64,000 bases of DNA from Sacculina carcini (lineage: Eukaryota > Arthropoda > Thecostraca > Sacculinidae). The translations under genes and the position numbers were made by a program. The DNA lies in assembly GCA_916048095.2 (NCBI GenBank), contig OU696573.1, forward strand, positions 4,281,535-4,345,534, given 5' to 3'. This document shows, piece by piece, positions 32,181-44,000 of this stretch. The notes under the pieces are model-generated. The model did not search any database. It saw only the letters and a list, made by a program, of their open reading frames with translations, and was not told the DNA's origin. The stretch's first letter is position 1. Each line of letters starts with the position of its first letter.

Positions 32181-33929
32181 TGTGCGAGCCCGTGCCCGCT
32201 GGATTCTATAAGCCATTACCGGGTAGCGAACGGTTCGATGCTGTTCTCGTGTGTTCTGTGCGGCCCGCCGTCGAATCCTGGGTGCTTCGGTGCTGTCCTG
32301 TTTTGATACTCTAGTGTTGTCCATCATTGAATTATCAATGATACTGAAAGTTGACACAATAATGTTTTCTCACGTCAGACTGACGATCACATGTCAGGTA
32401 CATCTCGGCTTAGTTTCTTTGGCTCTAATTTGAACGATATAATCTACTTGCGTTCATTTCAGTTGTGTTTCTCGATCGCTCAACTCCGTAGGTGCACTAC
32501 ATGTGATGCTTTGCTTTCGTTTCTATTGTTTTCGAGATGGTAAAATAGTATTTCTCTTGCTGCGACGATCATTGAAAACCCCAATATTTTTGTGAACCCC
32601 AATACTTCAGTGATCAACGTGAACGCTAAGGTGTTTCGCTATACTTACTAGAAATGTGAACAAATGTTGGGGGCGATGCACCTCATGTTTCTACACAATT
32701 TTGCTGCATAGCCTCAGTTGGTTGCCATTTTTTGCTATTGCTATCGGGATTTATTTATATCTAGTGTGTCCAAATCTAGAAATAACACTTGATATCGATA
32801 CAAAGTATCGGCGATAAAGCCGTATAATTACGATTCAGCTGTTGATCCATATTTATTTATTTCTCTTCAGCGAAGTTGCTATGAAGGCATCTTCAATCTG
32901 CTCTGCTATACGCTTGCTTTCATATTAATCATGCCAATTTGCGAAATTGTGTCTACTGCACGATTGCAGCGTACGCATTTATGTGTGTGTATGTATGCAA
33001 GGATCATGTGGTCAAACCATGTGCATACGGTGCGAAAACTACGCATGCATCTGTGAAAATCATTACGGTTTTCTACTGTGTTTCAAACGTATTTTATCAA
33101 TAAACGCGCATTTGTTGCATGTTTGGTGTTGGTGTTTGTACAGCGAAGGTTCTTTGACTTGGTGCACTTTCGATCGCACTTTGGGAATGTTAGGCAACAA
33201 AGTTGAAAAGCCTTTTGCGATTGAGAAGTGAAGTCAGGTGCCAGCGAACATTCCACAACAAACTGTATAAAACCCACTGTCATTCACAACTCGACTTCAG
33301 TCGAAGTTTTTCGTTACGCGGGCGGCACATCAAGTCTATGTGGTCCTTCCATTGCGCAACAAGCCACTGAACTGCAAGCGATCGGCCAATAAGCGTGCTC
33401 CAACACCGGCAACTTTATCGCGTGAATTTTCGCATGTGAGAACTTGTGCGCCACGCCTTGGTGAACGGAAAAATTACCAAACTTTGCCAGCAATATTTTG
33501 CCAACAAAAAGCAATATCTGGCTGTGAAGTCGGCGGCAATAATATGCCAACAGAAGCCCACAGAGTGTGGCGATAGCAAACCACCATCACACCCGGCCAA
33601 CTCTTGGAATTGGTCAGAATATTTCACCAGCTGCGCAAAATGCAGCCGCGACACAACACTCTATTCAACCTATCAGCGTCGCCGTTTTTCATCGCTGGTA
33701 AACTAGAGCAAACAATCAGCTGAACAAACAACAACTCACAACAGCTGGTATAAGTTTAAGTGTTACGGGCAGCTTATCAGTTATCGAGTCAGCAGATTCC
33801 ATATTGAATATGTCTACGACGCACTGTGATGTGCTATAGTTCACTATGACCAGTACAATCCGAAAAAAACATGCAAGAATGTATAATTGTACATTGACCT
33901 GACTGCTAATAAAAAACTTATGCGAGAAT
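32181..33929 (+). other. 3' UTR and downstream DNA of the SH3 gene
   Basis: The first ~950 bases probably form the 3' UTR up to the AATAAA at 33,099. Beyond it, overlapping frames at 33,314-33,706 on both strands carry no recognisable domain and I do not call a gene. Confidence 0.45.
33099..33104 (+). terminator. candidate poly(A) signal of the SH3 gene
   Basis: AATAAA is followed within 30 bases by a GT-rich tract (TTTGGTGTTGGTGTTTG). It is the first good signal after the stop at 32,180. Confidence 0.5.
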
Positions 33930-34345
33930 TATAAAAAAAGAGTTATTAGATTACCAAAAGTTACTTAGTCATCATTACTTTACTTTGTTTTCTTCGGTGA
34001 ATTTTTGTATCCTTAGGTTACCTTTCATTATTTTTCTTGTTATTACGCCACTTCACCACGGAGTTGGGAGATCAAGAAATGTCTAAATTTCGGCTGTTAT
34101 AATTTATCAATTGATCTTCACCTTAGTCTTTGTGCTATTCGTTATTCTTACATTTTTGGGTACGCAGGATAGTGTAATTCCATCTTAAGAAATGCGCATG
34201 AACCAGAGGGTGTCACGAGATGTTTGGAGCGTGGGATAATACGGAGTATGACCTCTCTATACCCGATACTGCACTATAGCATTTGTCAATGCGCAATTAC
34301 TTGAAGTAAGACAGGAAGTAGCGCGAGACTTTGATACCGTGAGAT
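33930..34345 (+). repeat. LINE-free relative of the 27.6-31.8 kb hAT-like element
   Basis: Blocks such as TTGGGTACGCAGGATAG, AGAGGGTGTC-CGAGATGTTTGG and CCGATACTGCACTATAGCA align with 30,910-31,180. Its first part, with CCACGGAGTTGGGAGA, aligns with 27,830-27,895. Here the two halves are contiguous, so it serves as a paralogous empty site. Confidence 0.7.
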
Positions 34346-35200
34346 AGTATCACAGCGACAACCACCTCACGACTGGCTAGAAACTAACATAATGTGCAGT
34401 ACAGCCCACAGACAAAACAATATCATCCAGTTTGCACAATATATTTTCAAGACTGGAAACTGTGCAATATATTGCACAACCTTTCAATATCACCCACACC
34501 AATATCATTGCGCAGCCTGGCATATGGCGCAATAATATTGATCGTCTATGGGCCGCTTAAGTGTTTAATGTGTACGTTAGGATTCCAATGGGCTGAGCAT
34601 TCCGGTTGCGAGTAGGTATTGTACATAGCATATTTGAGGCTGTATACATTGCACATTGTGGTGGTCACATTTGAGGTTGTATAAGAGGATCGCTTAAAGT
34701 TTGCAGATCACTTACTGCTAAGGCTTTGATTTCTAGTCGTGTGAATATGTTCCATCTTTGTGCTTGATGCTCGGTACGCTCGATATTATAGGCTTGAAAC
34801 GTGCGATACCAGAACATCGCGTGCATTCAACTCTTCTCTCACCACATGCAAAGTTGATTATTTTGTCATGCTGCATGATGAGTAAGAATGAAAACATGAA
34901 GTTCGACAACGAAGAAAAAACCAACCAAAGATTGGTCGGATACATGATTATATTGAAAGCTGCATTGCTTCAATGCATCCTTAGTTGAAATACACAACAC
35001 TGTATGGATAATCGCACACTTTAGCGCTCAATACTCACGTGTTTCTGCACTCGGAAGGGACAAGTCCCTAGACAAACTTCCATGGATCAGCCACAAATTC
35101 TATCCAACACTGAGCTATCGGAAACAACAACACGCTCTATCCCGCATGTCAAAGTAGCAGCGTTGTCCGAGGCGCTCGGGTGACATGCCCCTATTATGTG
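34346..35200. other. intergenic, between the two convergent genes
   Basis: A short CAATAT-rich block (34,420-34,530) with repeated ATATTGCACAA. No gene seen. Confidence 0.45.
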
Positions 35201-35213
35201 AACCCCATTTATA

Positions 35214-35219
35214 TTTATT
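35214..35219 (-). terminator. candidate poly(A) signal of LIAS
   Basis: TTTATT on the + strand reads AATAAA on the minus strand, 130 bases past the LIAS stop codon. Confidence 0.55.
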
Positions 35220-35348
35220 GAGGCATTGCATATCCTAGTTGGTTAGGCTTGCCTCGCTCGATAATGGGATTTCGCTGATGCAATCCTTGACCGTTCAGTC
35301 AAATGTCCTGAATTCGCCCGCTTGTCAGATACACTGTGGGATGGGAGG

Positions 35349-35590
35349 TCACTGGTTGTGCGATTGCCGCCGGCTCTGCAGAATGTTCTTGATGAAAAAC
35401 TCGCCCGCCTTGTAGGAGGAGCGCACCAGTGGCCCGCTCGCCACATAGCTGAATCCGAACTGTTCGCGGCCCACTCGTCCGAGCTCTTCGAACCGCTCGG
35501 GCCGTACAAACTCGACCACTTTGAGGTGCCGCCGAGTCGGCTGCATGTACTGGCCCAGCGTCAAACACTCCACCCCGACAGAGCGGATGT
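35349..35590 (-). CDS. LIAS: LIAS last exon
   Basis: The acceptor CTCCAG ends at 35,591 and the exon runs to a TGA at 35,351-35,349. It encodes [28 protein letters not shown] and [19 protein letters not shown] and closes with a short basic tail. Confidence 0.95.
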
Positions 35591-38500
35591 CTGGAGCGCG
35601 AGAACACCAACACGGATTTACGTTTGATCCTTATAGATGCATGAGCTGCATGAACGGCGGATTGTTAAGCGGGATAATGAAAATTGGTCGTTTCAACCCT
35701 CTTTGACAATCATTTCGACCGGACCAATGCAACAGATTATTATAATTATTATTAAAATCTGTGAGCGAGCGCGACCGTTATAAACAGTAAATTTGCAACA
35801 ACCATGGTCAGATGAATGCCCAAATAGACATCACTAATATCGTTCTGAAACAAGAGACTCATTAGTTTATGAATATATACAAAAAAACATTCACAATACA
35901 TAAATATTCAATGTATGGTTACGAAGAGATGAACGGTGCCAGCTTAATCGAACATATTAATTCAATGTTTTTCTCTCATATAACTCACGCTGAAGGTCAT
36001 TTCAAAACGATGTTATGCGGTAAAATGTCAGCATAACACGGAGTAAATAGGGTTTTGGGAAGCAGAGGACACTACAGTCGTAAGCATACATTACATGACA
36101 TAATTTCAGGTTGACGGTAATTTTAGTTTGACGAGCGCCTGTAGGCTACGATTTTGTCGTTCTTGTTCTATGCTAGACTACTCATTACGCCTGCAGTACA
36201 GCGTGAGAGCCACAAACCAAACAGTTAAACTCGCAATGCCACTGCTAGTACATCGTCAGTGGGATTAGCGAGCGGAGACTCCAGGAAGCCAAGCATGCGC
36301 TTACCCTTCATCGTCTGCAGCACCTCTTCTTCGGTCTCACCAAAGCCCAACATCAAAGACGTCTTGGTGACCAGCCGGGGCAGCAGCCGCTTGGCGTTCT
36401 CTAACACCGACAACGACTGACTAACACATACACACACACGCACCCACAGGACAGTACAGTAAATTATTACATTTATATGGCGCTTTACACCAAATGTCTC
36501 TAAAGCGCACACACACAAACACAGAGACAAACACAGACACACACACGCAGACATTAAGACAGCACAAGACAACATACAAGTACACATACATAGACTTACA
36601 TAAGCATACACACACATATATGCATAGATAATCTAAAACCAAGAACGGAAAAGCGTTAAAGAGCACAGACATTTAGGCTAAATACGATATTTTTTCTGAG
36701 ATGGTGACAGAATTATTGTGGCCTGATGAAGAGTACGAGATGTCAAGAAAATATTTTTTACAGTGTCGTTTAAAGGAATCAAGCTATCGAATGGAACGAA
36801 GGAATGACGGGAGCTTGTTATAAATACGAGGATCCTGAATAGAAATACAACGATCATAGTGAGAAGGAAATTGAGGCTCAGATAGTAAGAATTCGTTGTC
36901 AGACCTAAGATGAACAGAGTTGAGTGGAACTTTTTACGAGAACATGTTGAATATATAATCAGATTTGCGAATGCTTAAAGTAGAATGGATAAGTGTACAG
37001 ATACGAAATTCAATCATAGCTTTGATGGGAAGCCAACCTAATTTGTGAACATAAGAGTTTATGTGAGAGCCATAATGGAGGAAGAATATAAGACGGCAAG
37101 CTTTGTCAGGATAGATTGAATTATGCTAAGTTGGCGATGATTTAAGGATAGAAAAAGTGAGCAACAATAGATTACCCTAGATACTACAAGAGCATTAACT
37201 AATTTACGAGAAGCAGGAACATCAATAAACTTACGTATGAAGTAGATACGGCGAATTAGAAAACTACATTGGCGGCAATCTCAGAGATATAAGGATCAAA
37301 TGATAATTTGCCGTTGTCAAGTACACCTAAATTCCTAACAGTAGCAGGAGAGAAGGGAAGCGTAGTAGAGAGGGGGAAGAATTAAAGAGCACATATCTGG
37401 TTTTGTCAGGATTTAGTTTCAACTGACGAGGGGTAGACCAGTCATTAACAACATTAATTAGATATCAAAAAGGCATGGAAGACAAGGAATCAGATATCAA
37501 CAGTATTTGAACATCGTCAGCAAATATCTGGCACGAAGATACAGTTGCCTAGAGGAGTAAGATGAACATTAAACGAAAGAGGACCAGGAACAGAACCCTG
37601 AGACACCCAAGACAACAGAGGACGAAGCCCACTAGGAGAGGAACCAGGAAGCTCAACATACTGCTGTCTACCAGATAAATAGGATTGGAAAAAGGAAAGT
37701 ACTTTACCACCTATACCTAAATCGCAAAACACACACATACATGTATATTACAAAACTTCAATATTCATGCAAACTACTAGGAAGTGCATTCTATTCGAGC
37801 AAATGGACAACATGAGGCTGATTGAGTGATTCGTGCGATGCGTCCGTGAATGTGTCCGTGTATCGCCTCGTTGGTAATGTTATGTTGTGCTTACGTTGAC
37901 GCATTCCCATCTTGTAATGGTAAAATATTTGTTGACACTGTTATCTTTTCTCGACAGCCACGTCCACAGAGCATAGAGAAAATTGTTAATTCACTTGAAA
38001 ATTCTTTAAGAAAATCAAGATTCAATATTTATGTATAATCGCGACCATTTTTTGGATTCCATCACTAGTACACAACTTAGTTCACAAGCATACTGGTATG
38101 AACGCAGTGTCTAAATACAACCATGATATTTGATTTTGGGAGTGAAAAATGAAAAAAGGAAAAACAGAGCAACTCGACTACAATAAATGACTCATACCAA
38201 CAATATTTGAATGCATAAAACAACGATCAAAAACTACAAATGCACAACAAAAACGTGAAATAAATCACATATCTCATTATAGCAATTATACGCCCACAAA
38301 GAATGTGAGAATCTCAACGACTGCAGAAACGCGTCAAAATGAATAATTGTCAAACCTACCGATAGGTGGCTCTGCGATCGCGCACGCCAGGTGTCAGTCG
38401 TTCGATTGTCTCCAGATTGTGCGCGAACACGTCGGGCGGCGGGCCTGAACACAACAGCGTGCTCAAACAACGCTCGTCGCCGCCAAAATCGCCAGATAAA

Positions 38501-40008
38501 CACTCGACCAACAGCTCAGGCTTCCTGTAGCACGCGCGACACACACGAATTACACGGAACTCACCGTCCGGATTATTAAGTAAATGACACACACACATGC
38601 ACGTTAAACTCTCTTCAAAAGTATGTAGCTCCTCCTAAAAAAGTGCATTTCAAAGCGTTCATGAAGCAGTAGCCTCCTGAGAGCCTAGAGCGACAAGAGC
38701 CCGCACTGAAGCGCAACCGGTCAGCATACGGAATTGCACAAAGTCAAACACAATCCCACCAGAACCTTCGCAAAAGAAAAGGGAGGTTTGTAGCACACAA
38801 AAGAACTCGAAATGTACTTACAGGCAGGCGCGTGCGGGTTTCACCACACTACGTGCGTCTACATGAAGTCACACCATGACCATGACACATTCAAGCTCAC
38901 ACCGTCACATACGGGAGCACACACGGACACGCACACACATTTCAGACACTCACTCACAACTCTAACAACCAATCAACGGCGAGCTGGTCAAAGTGCTAGC
39001 CGCCGCGGGACAGAAACACTCAACAGTTAACGCAAGACACACATACACACGAGTACACACATACATACAAACACACACATATAAACACAGTAAACTACAC
39101 CGAATGCGAAAGTGAGTAACACACCCAAGTACACACAGCAAACCACACACAATCCCACTCCAAGGCTAGAGGGAAACAAGATTGAAAAATAAATAAGTAA
39201 ATAAGACAATTTGTGGGAGAATAATGAGAGAAGATTACTGATGTTGATTGAGCATTTAACCACGCCACTGGTGCAGTGATTCGACAGACCAGCAGAGATG
39301 AAGCCGATGCCCCTCACCTGCGCTTGATTTCGCCGATGGTGGCTGCCAGGTGCGACGCGCCGCCGTCCGGCAGATCGTCGCGATCGACCGTGGTCAGCAC
39401 CACATAGTCGAGACCCCAGGCGGCGACGGCAGCGGCCGTATTGGCCGGCTCGGCGGCATCGGGCGGCGGCGGCGCGCGTGACGTCTTCACAGAGCAAAAA
39501 CGGCATCCTCGCGTGCAAGTGTCACCCAGCACCTGTGACACACACACCGGCACACACACACCGGCACACACACACACACACAAGAAGAAAAAAAGGAAAT
39601 TAGATGTTTTGCTAATTTTTAAATGAAAATGATACAATTCAACATACGAAATTGTTGAAAATAAAAAAACTATCGAGACATTGCCAAAAAAACGTATACA
39701 AAGACAATTATAAGGGACCTGAATGCATCCAGCTTTCCGTAGATGTATATCAGATTGGACTATTTACCGGCAAATATAACAGAGACAATACTATTAAAGG
39801 ATTGAAAAACTTATTTGATCTCTGGAAAGCGGGACAGACGAGCTCTTAACTCGGTCTTGCACGCTAAAAATCAGCGAAAACTCACAAACACACACACACA
39901 CAGAGACACAAATACCAGTCAAAACACGTACAAACACACAAACACACAGGCACACACACACCACAGCACGCAGGCACGCATTCACAGCTTGTGAGTGTGT
40001 GTGTCTGT

Positions 40009-40080
<72 letters not shown>

Positions 40081-40084
40081 GTGC

Positions 40085-40115
<31 letters not shown>

Positions 40116-40923
40116 TGTGTTCACTTGTTTGTTTATCAATATACTTGTCAAAGCGTCAACATTAATGCCACTATATACTCAAACAAGTTTTAATTTCCAC
40201 TATAAGCCAATGTGACCGTTTGTCACTGATATAAGTGAAGCTTAATACCAGCAGGGATTTGACGTAAGGTCCCACGGTGCACCTCCCACCAAAACACATC
40301 AAACAACAACACCCCAAAACTTGACGAACACAAGTGTTTTCCAAAACGGTCTAGAGTACATGAAGTTTACTCGGCAGCTCAAACTGCACCAGCACACCCG
40401 CCCTGCGCCCAACCACAGCGGAAACACCCGACCAACTGAAGCGCAGTCGTCACAAACATAAAAGCGGATCAAGCGCTGTCGAATATTCGCCAGCGCAAAC
40501 ATTTAACGTCCATTCTCTGACTAGTCGGGCGTTCAACGACAGTGAGAACAAGTGAGAATTCATGTCAGTGAATAGTGACAATGACCATTATGGTAGCCGT
40601 GGCGGTAGTGTTTTCTCCTCCACCCCAGCACTCGCCAATGTTGGGACACTTGGCCTCCTCGCACACAGTGTGCAGCTTGAGACCTTGCAGTGAGCGCTTC
40701 AGCTGGCTGTAATTCTTACCTGACGCACACAGACACACACACACACACACACACATTTTCACGCTTGCTTGTTGTGAATATGTGTGTGGGAACCTTTGTG
40801 TGTGTGTGTGTGTGTGTTTGTGAAGTGGGCGTTTAGAGGTGTGTGTAAGTTATGCTTGAGTATCTGTGTGTGTGTGGGTGTGTGGATGTGAGAGTGGACG
40901 ATTGTGTATGTGCTTGTGTATGG

Positions 40924-41017
<94 letters not shown>

Positions 41018-44000
41018 GTACATAATGCTACTTTGTATCTAGCTATTTGATGATTTAAACCAGGGGTTCCCAAACGGTGGGTCGCGTCACCCTGGGGGGT
41101 CGCGAAGCCTTGGCAGGAGGGTCGCGAAGCTTTGACTGGGGGTCGCCTAGCCTTGTAAAAAGTAGCTTAGGATATCATTATATTTGTTTCATCAGATACA
41201 TTTCTCATGCATTTACATTTTTCTTGTTTGCTTCGGTGCAAAGCAAAACGTGTGTTATGTTAGTTTAATGTCAAAAGATGATATTATAGGTGTATGTATG
41301 CGTGCCTGTGATATAATGTGCCTGTGTGAATGTGTATGTGTCTGCAACTGTATGTATGTGTGTATCAGTGAGTAGCGAGTATGTGAGTGCACGTGCATGT
41401 ATGTATGCGCATGTGTGTGTGTGTGTGTGCGCTTGCTGTCGACACGTGAGTCATGTGGTTGCTGATTGGTGGATGACGAATGGCGCCACTGGCCACACTC
41501 CCTCCCCTCCTTACCAGGCAATGCTTACCCCGTCATTACTCCTGATGCATATTGTAGTGACAAGTACAACATTTATATTTAATTTCGGCAAGGAGATAAG
41601 GCAAGCAGTAGAGGTGAGTTGTTGAGGCAAGCATGCTGTTGTGATATGACACTTTAATTGGAAAAATGCTGTTATTTAAGTTTTTAGTATATTTTCGAAT
41701 TAAATAAATTAAAAACATTATTTACTCTGTTCACAACCATGGCTAAACGGCGCAGATACTCCGAATGCTACCTCAACATTGGCTTCACCTCTCTGCTTGC
41801 CAGTGACGGCATCGAGAAACCAGTGTGTTTTGTGCCATGCTGTCCTGAGTGGAGAGTCAATGAAACCATCAAAACTCAAGCGTCATCTCGAGACGAAACA
41901 TCCAGAACACGCAGAAGAGGATTTGGATTTCTTCAAACGGCATCAACAGTGTCTTAAAACCCAAAGACTCGACAGAAGTGGGTCGTTTCAGCAGCAAACT
42001 GCAGCCGTAGTAGAAGCCTCGTTTGACATTGCATTCGAAATTGCTAAACAACAAAAGCCTCACACAATTGGAGAAACATTTCATATACCTTGCATGATGA
42101 AAGCAGTAAATCGTATTCTTGGAGAAGCCAGTGCAATGAAGATGCAGCAAGGATGGAGATGATGATGAGAAGATGATGAGAAGATGCAGCAATGATGAGA
42201 AGATGAGAATGATGATGAGAAGATGCAGCAATACCGAGGCGCATTTCTAAAATGTCGATGGATGTGAAGGAACTGGCGTTGACTGAAATCAAGAGTTCCC
42301 CTTTGTTTTCCTTTCAGCTCGACGAGTCAACAGATATAAGTTCATGTTGTCAGTTGCTTGTCTTCGTGAGATACATTAATTCAGGTGACATTAATGATGA
42401 ATTCTTATTCTGCAGTGCACTTGAAACCACAACAAAATCTGATGATGTTATGGAAAAAGTTTCAACTTTTATCCAAGATGAAGATCTTCAATGGTAAAAC
42501 GTATGTGGGGTTTGTACGGATGGGGCACCGGCTATGCTGGGATCGAAATCAGGATTACAAATTAGAGTGAAGAAGTTAGCACCTCAAGCAAAGGAAATCA
42601 ACTGCATGATTCACCGATATGCTCTCGCCAGCAAGACTCTCCCTGCCTCTCTGCAGGTAGTGCTCGATTCTGTAATCAAAATTGTAAATTAGGTGAAGAC
42701 TCAAGCACTCAACACTCTCCTACTTAAAGAACTATGCAAAGACATGAATGCTGACCACGAAGTCCTTCTTTTCTACACAGCAGTACGTTGGTTGTCGAAA
42801 GGAAACGTTGTTAATCGTGTCTTTGAAATGAAAGATGAAATAAAGCTTTTCCTGGAGACTCAAGAAAGAAAAAATATTCTGGTTCACTTCAAAGATGAAG
42901 CCTGGAAAAAAAGGGTTGCGTACCTGGCGGACATTTTTCACGAGCTGAACAAGCTCAATATGAAGCTTCAAGGAAAGGAAACACATGTTCTCCTTTTTCA
43001 AGATAGTCTTCGGTCTTTTGTTTCCAAACTGCAGAACTGGAGTCGGAAAACCAATCTTGGAAACATCGCCATGTTTGAAAAACGTTGTGAAGTGATGGAT
43101 GAGTCTCAGAGCCAACTGGATCAGTTCCTCAAGGATGAGATTATCGAGCATCTTCAGTCTCTAGAAAAGGAAGTCGAGCGTTACTTCCCTGAGCTATCAC
43201 AGGAACTAGAGGCCCTAGTAAGGAACACATTTTGTACTGAACTTGAAGTATCCGGCATCCCATATAATATCCAAGATGAACTTCTGGATCTAAGGAACGA
43301 CTCTTCAGCTCGTGATCTCTTCAAGGAGAAATCCATAACTCAGTTCTGGTGCGCTATGTATCCGTCATACTCCAAAGTCAGCATGATAGCTTTACGTGTC
43401 CTAGTTCCATTTGCTTCTACCTACTTGTGTGAGGTAGGATTTTCAACGCTTGTTAATATAAAATAAAGAATAGGAACAGATTGGATGTTGGAGATGACAT
43501 GAGACTGGCTCTAACAAACGCTCGGCCACGAATTTCAAAGCTTACTGCTGAAATGCAACATCAAACATCCCACTAGCTGGGTTTAATAGCTGTTCAAACC
43601 CATGTTAATATCATTTTAAGGAATATATATTCTTTTTGTTCAGGTTGGACCAATGTAATTTAATTTCCCAAAAAAAATTACTGGAATCTTGAACATATTT
43701 TTAGACTTTTCTTTCCCTCTCTATCACAGAAAATACACCCTACTATATCACCTTTTTGTATATATTCAATGTCAAGTGTGACAGTCTTCAAAATCAAAAC
43801 AAAAGGGGTCGCGTGGACTCCGAGGTCTTGGGAAGGGGGTCCCAAGTACAAAAAGGTTGGGAAGCCCTGCTTTAAACTGTCTGTCATTATATATTTGTTC
43901 AATGTTTTTAATTCATGTCCGTCTAAGAGCATCAGCTCGACGGACATTGTGCCCTGTATTTGTGTTCTTACATTCATCTGACTACGTCTGTTGTGGGCAA

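Larger units (their letters stand above)
41061..43869 (+). mobile_element. Buster/ZBED-type hAT transposon in LIAS intron
   Basis: The ends are CAGGGGTTCCCAAACGG and, inverted, CAGGGCTTCCCAACC. Flanking 8-mers are ATTTAAAC (41,053-41,060) and CTTTAAAC (43,870-43,877), seven of eight identical. The 2.8-kb element is full length but its transposase is broken. It is antisense to LIAS. Confidence 0.88.

Noticed and set aside
33314-33706. A gene on either strand downstream of the SH3 gene
   Set aside because: Overlapping frames on both strands, with no domain, splice sites or conserved motif.
35299-35627. Other open frames overlapping the last LIAS exon
   Set aside because: They are out-of-frame shadows of the conserved GC-rich exon.
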